A DNA stretch of 64,000 bases, from contig NZ_FOGO01000011.1 of the NCBI RefSeq assembly GCF_900111245.1, positions 1 to 64,000 of the forward strand, in the 5' to 3' direction. This document shows, one piece after another, positions 40,858 through 49,436 of this stretch. The notes below the pieces were generated by a model, which searched no databases, was not told the DNA's origin, and saw only the letters and a program-made list of their open reading frames with translations. The position numbers and the translations under genes are program-made. Origin of the DNA: Streptomyces qinglanensis (GTDB lineage: Bacteria > Actinomycetota > Actinomycetes > Streptomycetales > Streptomycetaceae). Every line of letters begins with the position of its first letter. Position 1 is the stretch's first letter.

Positions 40858-42069
40858 ATGGAGTTCCGGCAGTCGAACAAGCTCAGCGAGGTCTGCTACG
40901 AGATCCGCGGACCGGTGATCGAGCAGGCCGACGCGCTGGAGGAGGCGGGCCACAGCGTGCTGCGGCTGAACACCGGCAACCCCGCGCTCTTCGGCTTCGA
41001 AGCACCCGAGGAGATCATCCAGGACATGGTGCGGATGCTCCCCCAGGCGCACGGCTACACCGAGTCCCGCGGCATCCTCCCGGCCCGCCGCGCGGTGGCC
41101 CAGCACTACCAGCAGCGCGGCTTCCCCGACGCCGACGTGGACGACATCTACCTGGGCAACGGCGTCTCCGAGCTCGTCTCGATGGCCGTACAGGCGCTGG
41201 TCGAGGACGGCGACGAGATTCTCATCCCGGCGCCGGACTTCCCGCTGTGGACGGCCGTGACGACGATGGCGGGCGGCAAGGCCGTGCACTACGTGTGCGA
41301 CGAGCAGGCCGACTGGCTGCCCGACCTGGACGACATGGCGGCGAAGATCACTCCCCGCACCAAGGCCGTCGTCATCATCAGCCCCAACAACCCGACCGGC
41401 GCCGTCTACCCGCCCGAGCTGCTGGAGGGCATCCTCGACCTGGCGCGGCGCAACGGGCTGATGGTCTTCTCCGACGAGATCTACGACAAGATCCTCTACG
41501 ACGGCGCCGTCCACCACCACGTCGGTGCCCTCGCCCCCGACCTGGTGTGCCTCACCTTCAGCGGGCTGTCCAAGGCATACCGGGTGGCGGGCTTCCGCTC
41601 GGGCTGGCTGCTGGTCTCCGGCCCCAAGCAGCACGCCCGCGACTACCTGGAGGGGCTGGGCATGCTCGCCTCCATGCGGCTGTGCCCCAACGCCCCGGCG
41701 CAGCACGCCATCCAGGCCGCGCTCGGCGGCCGCCAGTCCATCGAGGACCTGGTGCTGCCCGGCGGGCGGCTGCACGAACAGCGGGACGTGGCCTGGCAGA
41801 AGCTGAACGAGATCCCCGGTGTCAGCTGCGTCAAACCGAAGGGCGCGCTGTACGCCTTCCCCCGGCTGGACCCCGAGGTGCACCGGATCCACGACGACGA
41901 GCGGTTCGTCCTCGACCTGCTGCTCCGGGAGAAGATCCAGGTCGTCCAGGGCACCGGCTTCAACTGGGCCCGCCCCGACCACTTCCGGGTGCTCACCCTG
42001 CCCAGGGCGGAGGACCTGGACGCGGCCGTCTCCCGGATCGGCCGCTTCCTGGAGAGCTACAAGCAGTGA
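40858..42069 (+). CDS. Alanine aminotransferase-like PLP enzyme
   Basis: A 403-residue fold-type I aminotransferase. The start is preceded by AGGAGGGTGGGGCAGC. Visible blocks: RLNTGNPALFGFEAPEEI, YTESRGILPARRAVA, LGNGVSELVSMAVQALVEDG, VVIISPNNPTGAVYP, VFSDEIYDKILYDG, and the PLP-lysine segment FSGLSKAYRVAGFRSGW. It resembles the AlaA/AlaT group that makes alanine from pyruvate and glutamate. Regulation by the divergent HxlR protein is likely. Confidence 0.92.
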   Translation: MEFRQSNKLSEVCYEIRGPVIEQADALEEAGHSVLRLNTGNPALFGFEAPEEIIQDMVRMLPQAHGYTESRGILPARRAVAQHYQQRGFPDADVDDIYLGNGVSELVSMAVQALVEDGDEILIPAPDFPLWTAVTTMAGGKAVHYVCDEQADWLPDLDDMAAKITPRTKAVVIISPNNPTGAVYPPELLEGILDLARRNGLMVFSDEIYDKILYDGAVHHHVGALAPDLVCLTFSGLSKAYRVAGFRSGWLLVSGPKQHARDYLEGLGMLASMRLCPNAPAQHAIQAALGGRQSIEDLVLPGGRLHEQRDVAWQKLNEIPGVSCVKPKGALYAFPRLDPEVHRIHDDERFVLDLLLREKIQVVQGTGFNWARPDHFRVLTLPRAEDLDAAVSRIGRFLESYKQ

Positions 42070-42106
42070 CCGTCCGCTCCGCCCCGGCCGGGGCGGAGCG
42101 GACGGT
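42069..42106. terminator. 38-bp perfect palindrome, bidirectional terminator
   Basis: Fully self-complementary from 42069 to 42106 with the centre CCCCGGCCGGGG. It overlaps the aminotransferase stop by one base and lies 15 bp from the convergent metallo-beta-lactamase gene end. Confidence 0.9.
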
Positions 42107-42120
42107 ACCGGGCACCCGCG

Positions 42121-42729
42121 TCAGACGTTCGCCTGCTCGGCGCCCACCGTGGTGCTGTCGCCGTGCCCGGTGCGCACGACGGTCTCCGGCGGCAGGGTCA
42201 GCAGCCGCTCCCGGATGGAGCGGACGATGGTCGGGTGGTCGGAGAAGGACCGGCCGGTGGCACCCGGACCGCCCTGGAAGAGGGTGTCCCCGGTGAAGAC
42301 GGTCCCCAGGTCGGGCGCGTGCAGGCAGACCGCGCCGGGTGCGTGGCCCGGGGTGTGCAGGACGGCCAGCTCGACACCCGCCACCTGCACGGTCCCGCCG
42401 TCGGCCAGCTCCCCGTCCGGCGACCGGTCCGGGTGGGTCATCTTCCACAGCGGCAGGTCGTCCGGGTGCAGCAGGATCGGTGCACCCGTGCGTTCCGCGA
42501 GGGCGGGCGCGGCGTCGATGTGGTCGTTGTGCGCGTGTGTGCACACGATCGCGCGCAGCGTCCGCTCCCCCACCGCCGCCGCGATGGCGTCGGCGTCGTG
42601 TGCCGCGTCGATGACGACGGCCTCGGTGTCGTCGCCGACGATCCAGACGTTGTTGTCGACCTGGTGCGTCTCGCCGTCCAGGCGGAACTCCCCGCTGGTG
42701 ACGAGGTGGTCGATCCGGGCCGCCGTCAC
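42121..42729 (-). CDS. Metallo-beta-lactamase-fold hydrolase
   Basis: A 202-residue MBL-fold protein with the metal signature CTHAHNDHID, HTPGHAPGAVCL, FTGDTLFQGGPG and RTGHGDST. Its GTG start overlaps the stop of the mycothiol-dependent dehydrogenase (GTGA), so it is translationally coupled to it. In that context it is probably the thioesterase-like partner hydrolysing the S-formylmycothiol product, as glyoxalase-II-like proteins do in formaldehyde detoxification. That role is inferred from context. Confidence 0.92.
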   Translation of the reverse strand: MTAARIDHLVTSGEFRLDGETHQVDNNVWIVGDDTEAVVIDAAHDADAIAAAVGERTLRAIVCTHAHNDHIDAAPALAERTGAPILLHPDDLPLWKMTHPDRSPDGELADGGTVQVAGVELAVLHTPGHAPGAVCLHAPDLGTVFTGDTLFQGGPGATGRSFSDHPTIVRSIRERLLTLPPETVVRTGHGDSTTVGAEQANV

Positions 42730-43814
42730 AGGACCACCACCGAACGCAGCACGTCCCCGCCGTGCATGCGCGCGAACGCCTTCTCCACCTCGTCCAGCGC
42801 GATGGTCTCGGTGACGAAGGCACCCAGGTCGAGCCGGCCCTGCTGGTGCAGGTCGATCAGCATCGGGAAGTCCCGGGACGGCAGGCAGTCGCCGTACCAG
42901 GAGGACTTGAGCGCACCGCCCCGGCCGAAGACGTCCAGCAGCGGCAGCTCCAGCGTCATCTCCGGCGTCGGCACGCCGACCAGGACGACCGTGCCCGCCA
43001 GGTCGCGGGCGTAGAACGCCTGCTTGTACGTCTCGGGCCGGCCGACCGCCTCGATGACGACGTCGGCGCCGAAACCGCCGGTCAGCTCGCGGATGGTGGC
43101 GACCGGGTCGGTGGTGGCGGAGTTGACGGTGTGGGTCGCGCCGATCTTCTCGGCGGTGGTGAGCTTGCGGTCGTCGATGTCCACGGCGATCACCTTCGCC
43201 GCACCCGCGAGCCGCGCCCCCGCGATGGCGGCGTCCCCCACCCCGCCGCACCCGATGACCGCGACCGAGTCGCCGCGCGTCACCTGGCCGGTGTTCAGCG
43301 CCGCGCCGATCCCGGCCATGACACCGCAGCCCAGCAGTCCGGCGACGGCGGGCGAGACCGACGGGTCGACCTTGGTGCACTGCCCGGCGGCGACCAGCGT
43401 CTTCTCGGCGAACGCGCCGATGCCCAGGGCCGGCTCCAGTTCACGCCCGTCGCTCTTGAGGGTCATCTTCTGCTCGGCGTTGTGGGTGTCGAAGCAGTAC
43501 CACGGGCGCCCGCGCTTGCAGGCCCGGCACTGTCCGCACACCGCACGCCAGTTGAGGACCACGAAGTCCCCGGGCGCCACCTCGGTGACCCCCTCGCCGA
43601 CCGCCTCCACGACACCCGCCGCCTCGTGCCCGAGGAGGAAGGGGTAGTCGTCACTGATGCCGCCCTGCTTGTAGTGCAGGTCCGTGTGGCACACGCCGCA
43701 CGCCTGCACCTGGACGACGGCCTCGCCGGGCCCCGGGTCCGGAACCACGATCGTCTCGACCCGCACCGGCTCGTCCTTGCCCGGTGCGACGACCCCGCGT
43801 ACTTCCTGAGCCAT
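42726..43814 (-). CDS. S-(hydroxymethyl)mycothiol dehydrogenase
   Basis: A 362-residue zinc-dependent class III alcohol-dehydrogenase relative, the mycothiol-linked formaldehyde dehydrogenase (MscR/FadH type). Catalytic zinc ligands in QACGVCHTDLHY and LGHEAAGVVE; structural zinc cysteines in CGQCRACKRGRPWYC; NAD fold VAVIGCGGVGDAAIAGARLA. The RGRPWYCFDTHNAEQKMTL segment is characteristic of the mycothiol group. It oxidises S-hydroxymethyl-mycothiol to S-formyl-mycothiol, and can act as a nitrosomycothiol reductase in relatives. It forms an operon with the MBL gene. Confidence 0.92.
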   Translation of the reverse strand: MAQEVRGVVAPGKDEPVRVETIVVPDPGPGEAVVQVQACGVCHTDLHYKQGGISDDYPFLLGHEAAGVVEAVGEGVTEVAPGDFVVLNWRAVCGQCRACKRGRPWYCFDTHNAEQKMTLKSDGRELEPALGIGAFAEKTLVAAGQCTKVDPSVSPAVAGLLGCGVMAGIGAALNTGQVTRGDSVAVIGCGGVGDAAIAGARLAGAAKVIAVDIDDRKLTTAEKIGATHTVNSATTDPVATIRELTGGFGADVVIEAVGRPETYKQAFYARDLAGTVVLVGVPTPEMTLELPLLDVFGRGGALKSSWYGDCLPSRDFPMLIDLHQQGRLDLGAFVTETIALDEVEKAFARMHGGDVLRSVVVL

Positions 43815-44060
43815 ACGTGCGGGCCTCCCTCTTCCCTCGACTGCTGTGGGGGGTCATTCTCGCTGGCCGGGGGCCGATTTCGGGAGGGGCGGAGGCGAGT
43901 CGGCCCGGACGAGTTTCCGCGGCCCCCCGCCGCGCGGGAGCGCACCCCGCCGCGGCCCTGCCGCACCCCGCGGAACCGCGTCCCCGCCGCGGCCCCGCCT
44001 CCCGCCCGATTCCGCACGCGCCTTCGAATCCGGCGGGGGGATGGCGGACAATGGGTGCCC

Positions 44061-44726
44061 GTGACCGACTCCAGCCACGCATGCGACCTGTCCGAGCGAA
44101 CGGCCCTCGCAGGGGGCACCGCACGGGTCATCCTGCTCACCGGCCCCTCCGGGTCGGGCAAGACCCGCCTCGCCGCGCGCAGCGGGCTCCCCGTGCTCCG
44201 CCTGGACGACTTCTACAAGGAGGGCGACGACCCCACCCTCCCCCGCGTCGGGGCCGGAACCGACTGGGACTCCCCGCTCTCCTGGGACGCCGACGCAGCC
44301 GTGCACGCCATCGCCCGGCTCTGCCGCGAGGGCGCGGCCACCGTGCCGCTCTACTCCATCGCCACCAGCGCCCGCACCGGCGCGGAGCACCTGGCACTCG
44401 GCGGGTCCCCGCTCTTCATCGCGGAGGGCATCTTCGCCGCGGACATCACCGCGCGCTGCGCGGCCCTCGGCCTGCTGGCCGACGCCATCTGCCTGCGGGG
44501 CCACCCCACCACCACGTTCCGGCGACGGCTGCTCCGCGACATCCGCGAGTCACGCAAGCCCCTCCCGGTGCTGCTCAGCCGCGGCGTACGGCTGCTGCGC
44601 GCCGAACCCGCCATCGTCGCCCGCCACCGGTCGCTGGGCGCACATGCCTGCGCCCACCGGGAAGCCGCGGCCCGCATCGCCCGGCTCGGCCGGGCGACCG
44701 CGCCGGCGCCGCAGGGAAACCGCTGA
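44061..44726 (+). CDS. Uridine-kinase-like P-loop protein
   Basis: A 221-residue protein from GTG 44061. The P-loop VILLTGPSGSGKTRLAARSG and following VLRLDDFYKEGDDPTLP match uridine/cytidine kinase and phosphoribulokinase-like enzymes; LFIAEGIFAADI and RDIRESRKP follow as in the family. It probably phosphorylates a nucleoside with ATP, fitting the nucleoside theme of the region, but the substrate is not determined. GACAAT 8 nt before the GTG suggests a leaderless or near-leaderless start. Confidence 0.85.
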   Translation: MTDSSHACDLSERTALAGGTARVILLTGPSGSGKTRLAARSGLPVLRLDDFYKEGDDPTLPRVGAGTDWDSPLSWDADAAVHAIARLCREGAATVPLYSIATSARTGAEHLALGGSPLFIAEGIFAADITARCAALGLLADAICLRGHPTTTFRRRLLRDIRESRKPLPVLLSRGVRLLRAEPAIVARHRSLGAHACAHREAAARIARLGRATAPAPQGNR

Positions 44727-44772
44727 GGGGGCGGTTGCGCCCGGGACCCCCGCCCCTGGCGCAACCGCCCTC
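44727..44772 (+). terminator. Hairpin after the uridine-kinase-like gene
   Basis: GGGCGGTTGCGC (44729-44740) pairs with GCGCAACCGCCC (44759-44770) around an 18-nt loop; further outer pairs are possible. A long pyrimidine-rich tract follows to about 44850, which is unusual for the region. Confidence 0.82.
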
Positions 44773-44915
44773 TCCCATCCCCCGATTCCCCCTGTTTCCC
44801 CTTTTTCTCTTCCCCTGGATTCCCCCAGGTTCCCCCGTTTCCCCCGTATCCCCTTCGCGCCCCATGTCCCCGAGGGGCGGCCGGAGGACCGTTCGTGCGG
44901 CCGAGCGGTGCGCCG

Positions 44916-45761
44916 TCAGGCGACCAGCTCGCCGAAGCTCTCCTCCTGGTCCCGGCCGAAGCTGAGGACCTCGTCGTCACGGAGGCGGCGGAGCGAGCGC
45001 CAGATGCTGCTCTTGACCGTGCCGACGCTGATGTCCAGTATCTCGGCGATCTCCGGGTCGGTGCGCCCCTCGTAGTAGCGCAGCACCAGCATCGTGCGCT
45101 GCAGCTCGGGAAGCCGGGCGAGGGCCTGCCACAGGACGGTGCGCAGTTCGGTGCCGCGCATGGCGTCCTGGTCGCCGGCGGTCTCCGGCAGCTCCTCGGT
45201 CGGGTACTCGTTCAGCTTCCGGCGGCGCCAGGCGCTGATGTGCAGGTTGGTCATGGTGCGGCGCAGGTAGCCGCCGAGTGCTGCCTTGTCGCTGATCCGC
45301 GACCAGGCCCGGTAGGTGGAGAAGAGGGCGCTCTGCAGCAGGTCCTCCGCCTCGTACCGGTCACCGGTCAGGTGGTAGGCGGTGGCGTACAGAGAGGCCC
45401 GGCGCTCGCGTACGTACGCGGTGAACGCCGCTTCGGCGTCCGCGTCCGCACCGCCCGAGGCGGCCTCCCCCGTGGATGCCTCGGCCGTCCCCAGGACGGC
45501 CGCCTCCCTGTACTCGCCACTTTCCCGGGAGCTCCCCTTGCTCCCGTTCTCCCCCGTCCCCCCAGGGGCCTCCCCCCGGAGCCCCTCGACCACGGGACCG
45601 AAGACGGTCCGCGGACGCATACGCGCCGCACCGCGAGCGCACCCCCGTCCGCTCACGGCACCGGGCTTCTCGGCAGACCGGGTCTGCTGAGCGGGAACCG
45701 AGGGGAGGTGCAGACGCGTGTGAAGGACTGCGCTCGTGTTGGTGCCGTGCAGTGTGTTCAT
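44916..45761 (-). CDS. sigQ: Sigma factor SigQ (ECF, SigE family)
   Basis: A 281-residue sigma factor. The start is MNTLHGTNTSAVLHTRLH, recalled from SigQ, with AGGGGG about 7 nt upstream. A long unstructured N-terminus of about 120 residues precedes region 2 (ASLYATAYHLTGDRYEAEDL, LLQSALFSTYRAWSRI) and region 4 (LPELQRTMLVLRYYEGRTDP, IAEILDISVGTVKSSIWRSL). SigQ is divergent from afsQ1; in S. coelicolor it is activated by AfsQ1 and counteracts its effect on antibiotic production. An AfsQ1-type box lies 85 bp upstream. Confidence 0.93.
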   Translation of the reverse strand: MNTLHGTNTSAVLHTRLHLPSVPAQQTRSAEKPGAVSGRGCARGAARMRPRTVFGPVVEGLRGEAPGGTGENGSKGSSRESGEYREAAVLGTAEASTGEAASGGADADAEAAFTAYVRERRASLYATAYHLTGDRYEAEDLLQSALFSTYRAWSRISDKAALGGYLRRTMTNLHISAWRRRKLNEYPTEELPETAGDQDAMRGTELRTVLWQALARLPELQRTMLVLRYYEGRTDPEIAEILDISVGTVKSSIWRSLRRLRDDEVLSFGRDQEESFGELVA

Positions 45762-45845
45762 CTCGCGCCCCCTCGGAGCAGACCCAGTCGCTTGCTTGAC
45801 CCCGTACACACTGCCGCCCCGACTTCATCGCCAGGTCCCCCGTCT

Positions 45846-45861
45846 GTCACAGCGGTGTCAC
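45846..45861. promoter_or_regulatory. AfsQ1 binding box
   Basis: GTCAC-AGCGGT-GTCAC matches the published AfsQ1 consensus GTNAC-N6-GTNAC exactly. It lies between the divergent sigQ and afsQ1 genes, where AfsQ1 is known to bind in S. coelicolor. Confidence 0.88.
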
Positions 45862-45963
45862 AAGGCTCGGCGGACCCCATACTCCGCAGGTCGGCGGGCG
45901 TGTCGCTGCGCTGCGGCGACCGCCGGTCGAACTATGGGTGCGCCATGGGCCAGAATGGCGCGC

Positions 45964-46641
45964 GTGCCTTTCCTGTTGCTGATCGAGGACGATGACGCTG
46001 TCCGTACCGCCCTGGAGATGGGTCTGACCCGCCAGGGGCACCGCGTGGTGACTGCCGCGTCCGGCGAGGACGGCCTGAAACTGCTGCGCGAGCAGCGCCC
46101 CGACCTGATCGTGCTGGACGTGATGCTGCCGGGCATCGACGGCTTCGAGGTGTGCCGCCGCATCCGCCGTACCGACCAGTTGCCGATCATCCTGCTGACC
46201 GCGCGCAGCGACGACATCGACGTCGTGGTGGGCTTGGAGTCGGGCGCGGACGACTACGTCGTCAAGCCCGTGCAGGGCCGGGTGCTGGACGCGCGCATCC
46301 GCGCCGTGATGCGGCGCGGCGAACGGGAGTCCAACGACTCGGCGACGTTCGGCTCACTGGTGATCGACCGCTCGGCGATGACGGTCACCAAGAACGGCGA
46401 GGACCTGCAACTGACGCCGACCGAGCTGCGGCTGCTGCTGGAGCTGAGCCGGCGGCCCGGCCAGGCCCTCTCCCGGCAGCAGCTTCTCCGGCTGGTGTGG
46501 GAACACGACTACCTGGGCGACTCGCGGCTGGTCGACGCCTGTGTGCAGCGGCTGCGGGCCAAGGTCGAGGACGTACCCTCCTCGCCCACCCTGATCCGCA
46601 CGGTGCGGGGGGTCGGCTACCGGCTGGACGTCCCCCAGTGA
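45964..46641 (+). CDS. afsQ1: Response regulator AfsQ1
   Basis: A 225-residue OmpR-type regulator. The receiver has acidic EDDD near the start, the phosphoacceptor Asp52 in LIVLDVMLPGIDG, Thr79 and Lys101 in YVVKPVQGRV. A winged helix follows (LQLTPTELRLLLELSRRPGQ then TLIRTVRGVGYRLDVP). The length equals S. coelicolor AfsQ1. With AfsQ2 it links nitrogen (glutamate) status to actinorhodin, prodigiosin and CDA gene expression in that species. GTG start; CAGAAT 7 nt upstream suggests leaderless transcription. Confidence 0.95.
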   Translation: MPFLLLIEDDDAVRTALEMGLTRQGHRVVTAASGEDGLKLLREQRPDLIVLDVMLPGIDGFEVCRRIRRTDQLPIILLTARSDDIDVVVGLESGADDYVVKPVQGRVLDARIRAVMRRGERESNDSATFGSLVIDRSAMTVTKNGEDLQLTPTELRLLLELSRRPGQALSRQQLLRLVWEHDYLGDSRLVDACVQRLRAKVEDVPSSPTLIRTVRGVGYRLDVPQ

Positions 46642-46726
46642 GCGCACGACGCGCGCCGGTGCGCGTGCGCCCGACGGGACCGGGCGGGGCACCAGCGGTG
46701 ACGCACGCGGCGAACGGATCCGCCGC

Positions 46727-48376
46727 GTGACCGATGCTCCCTCCACCGGCGGGCGGCTGAGCACCCGCCTCGCCGGTGTGCTGCCGACTCTGCGGCTGCG
46801 GCTGGTCGTCGTCTTCGCGCTGGTGGCGCTCACCGCCGCCGTCTCCGCTTCGGGCATCGCCTACTGGCTCAACCGCGACGCGGTCCTCACCCGTGCCCAG
46901 AACGCGTCCCTCAACGACTTCCGCAAGGCGATGGAGGACAACGCCGGCAACCTGCCGCGCAAGCTGAGCTGCCAGGAACTGCGCGAGGCCGCCGCCAAGA
47001 TGGCCCGCAGCTCGCAGAACTACCAGGTGCTGCTCATCGACCGCGCCGAGGACGGCAAGACCTGCGCCACGGCCTCCAACGAGGACGACTTCACCCTCGC
47101 CGACGTCCCCCCGCAACTGCGCAAGGCCGTCGCCAAGAAGCGCACCGTCGACGAGAAGAACAAGCACCCGTACCACCTGTACTGGCAGCGGATCACGCTG
47201 GACGGCGACCCGTACCTGGTGGGCGGCGCCAAGGTGGTGGGCGACGAGCCGACCCCCACCGGCTACCTGCTCAAGTCCCTGGGACCCGAGCGCGACGACC
47301 TCAACTCGCTCGCCTGGTCGCTGGGGATCGCCACGGCACTGGCCCTGATCGGCGCGATGCTGCTGGCCCAGGCGGCGGCGACCACCGTGCTGCGGCCGGT
47401 GCGGAGGCTGGGCGACGCGGCCCGCAGGCTGGGCGAGGGCAAACTGGAGACGCGGCTGCGCGTCTCGGGCACGGACGAACTGGCGCAGCTCTCCCGCACG
47501 TTCAACGACGCGGCCGCCTCGCTGGAGCAGCGCGTCGCCGAGCTGAGCGCCCGGGAGGCGTCCAGCAGGCGCTTCGTCGCCGACATGTCGCACGAGCTGC
47601 GGACCCCGATGACGGCGATCTCCGCGGTCACCGAGGTGCTGGAGGAGGAGCAGGAGAACCTCGATCCGATGATCGCTCCGGCTGTGCAGCTCGTGGTGAG
47701 CGAGACCCGGCGGCTCAACGACCTCGTGGAGAACCTGATGGAGGTCACCCGCTTCGATGCGGGCACGGCCAAGCTGGTGCTGGACGACGTGGACGTCGCG
47801 GACCAGGTCACCGCCTGCATCGACGCCCGCGCCTGGCTGGACGCGGTGGAACTGGACGCCGACCGCGGCATCATGGCCCAGCTCGATCCGCGGCGCCTCG
47901 ATGTCATCCTCGCCAATCTCATCGGCAACGCGCTGAAGCACGGCGGCTCCCCGGTGCGGGTCTCGGTGCGGACGCGGCGCCGGGAGGACGGCGCCGGAGT
48001 CGCGGGGGGCGGCGACGAGCTGGTGATCGAGGTCGCCGACCAGGGCCCCGGCATCCCGGAGGATGTGCTGCCCCACGTCTTCGACCGTTTCTACAAGGCC
48101 AGCGCCTCCCGCCCCCGCTCCGAGGGCAGCGGTCTGGGCCTGTCCATCGCGATGGAGAACGCCCACATCCACGGTGGTGAGATCACCGCGCACAACGCCC
48201 CCGACGGGGAGCGCGGCGCGGTCTTCACCCTGCGGCTGCCCCGGGACGCCCGCCGGATCGCCGAGGAGCGGGAGAGCGGCGACGGACACGCGGACGAACA
48301 CGCGGACGAGGGCGGCAGCGACCCCGGCGGCGATGCGCGCCGGAGTGACGGGCGGGACCAGGAAGGTGGCCGATGA
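46727..48376 (+). CDS. afsQ2: Sensor histidine kinase AfsQ2
   Basis: A 549-residue kinase. Membrane helices at about residues 24-48 and 195-216 enclose an extracytoplasmic sensor of about 145 residues containing two Cys; then HAMP (LRPVRRLGDAARRLGEGKLE), the phosphoacceptor His289 in FVADMSHELRTPMTA, and ATPase boxes LIGNALKHGG, EVADQGPGIPED and GSGLGLSIAMENAHIHGG. The C-terminal tail is long and acidic. It is 85 bp after afsQ1; its stop overlaps the lipoprotein ATG, so all three genes are one operon. Confidence 0.95.
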   Translation: MTDAPSTGGRLSTRLAGVLPTLRLRLVVVFALVALTAAVSASGIAYWLNRDAVLTRAQNASLNDFRKAMEDNAGNLPRKLSCQELREAAAKMARSSQNYQVLLIDRAEDGKTCATASNEDDFTLADVPPQLRKAVAKKRTVDEKNKHPYHLYWQRITLDGDPYLVGGAKVVGDEPTPTGYLLKSLGPERDDLNSLAWSLGIATALALIGAMLLAQAAATTVLRPVRRLGDAARRLGEGKLETRLRVSGTDELAQLSRTFNDAAASLEQRVAELSAREASSRRFVADMSHELRTPMTAISAVTEVLEEEQENLDPMIAPAVQLVVSETRRLNDLVENLMEVTRFDAGTAKLVLDDVDVADQVTACIDARAWLDAVELDADRGIMAQLDPRRLDVILANLIGNALKHGGSPVRVSVRTRRREDGAGVAGGGDELVIEVADQGPGIPEDVLPHVFDRFYKASASRPRSEGSGLGLSIAMENAHIHGGEITAHNAPDGERGAVFTLRLPRDARRIAEERESGDGHADEHADEGGSDPGGDARRSDGRDQEGGR

Positions 48377-49212
48377 GCGTCCGTACGACCGACCGCAGGA
48401 CGCCGCCGCACACCACCCCGCGTCCCACGCCCGAGGCCGCGTCCGCGTCCGCCCCCGCGCTCCCCGCGGTCCCCGCGGTCCCCGCGGACCGCGTACCGGG
48501 GAGCCGGGTACCGGGCGCCGGGCGGGGGCCGGGCCGGGGGCTGCGCCGTGCCGCGCTGAGCGCCCTGGCACTGTCCGTCCTCGTCCCGCTGGCCGCCGGG
48601 TGCGGCATCCGTGCCACGTCCGTGCCGGTGGACGCGGGGGCTGCGCCGTCCCGGGTGGGCTGTGTGCTGCCGGACGACCGCAAGAGCCCGGAGAGCGGCG
48701 GCGGAGCATCCGTCGTCCGGGTCTACCTGGTGTGCGGGGCGCGCGTCTCGCCCGTCGAGCGGAAGGTGCGGATGCCCGGCGGACGCTCCTCGGCCCGGCG
48801 GCTGCCGGTGGCCCGGAAGCTGCTGGACGAGCTGCGGCAGCGGCCGGAACCGGCGGAGGACACCGCGGGCTTCGAGACCGCCGTACCGCGAAGGCTGACG
48901 ATCAGCGGCGGCACGGAGGGCGATCCGGACGAGGCGCTGCGGCTGAGTGAGCCGCTGGAGGAACTCCCGCCCTACGCGCTGGCGCAGATCGTGTGCACGT
49001 ACGCGGACACCTCCGCGGCCGACGCCGAGGGCGGCGTCATCCTCGGCGGACCGGCAGGCGACCGTTCCCCGGGCAGTGAAGGCGCCGTCAGCGAGGCGGA
49101 GGGTGCCGAGGGCGACAGCGGCGCGGCGCGCTCGCCGCTGCGCCGCTACGAGTGCGGCACCGCGCTGCGCACCCACCCCCGGTCCGCCGAGTCGTCCGGC
49201 ACCCAGGTGTGA
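48373..49212 (+). CDS. Lipoprotein coupled to afsQ2
   Basis: A 279-residue protein whose ATG overlaps the afsQ2 stop (ATGA). A long Pro/Ala/Arg-rich cytosolic N-terminus leads to a lipoprotein signal (LRRAALSALALSVLVPLAAGC). The extracellular part contains several Cys (RVGCVLP, YLVCGARV, IVCTYAD, RYECGTAL) that may form disulfides. No catalytic motif. The coupled position, which I also recall in S. coelicolor, suggests an accessory role in AfsQ2 signal sensing at the outer face of the membrane; this is inference. Confidence 0.85.
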   Translation: MSVRTTDRRTPPHTTPRPTPEAASASAPALPAVPAVPADRVPGSRVPGAGRGPGRGLRRAALSALALSVLVPLAAGCGIRATSVPVDAGAAPSRVGCVLPDDRKSPESGGGASVVRVYLVCGARVSPVERKVRMPGGRSSARRLPVARKLLDELRQRPEPAEDTAGFETAVPRRLTISGGTEGDPDEALRLSEPLEELPPYALAQIVCTYADTSAADAEGGVILGGPAGDRSPGSEGAVSEAEGAEGDSGAARSPLRRYECGTALRTHPRSAESSGTQV

Positions 49213-49436
49213 GCCGCCCCGGGCGCCCGGCTGGTGGGGGCGGTCGGCGGCCCGGGGCTGCCGAGGCTTCCCGTCGGCCGGGCTGCTCGGGGGACTCGAG
49301 GTGGCTGAGGTGCAAGGTGCAGGCGTGACAGAAGGGGCTGGACCGGCAGCCGCTGGAACACGCGTGTGACAGAGCCTTGACCCGCTCAGGACACCGCACC
49401 GGAACCGCGGCGGAACGGAAGGGCGTCTTCAGTGAC

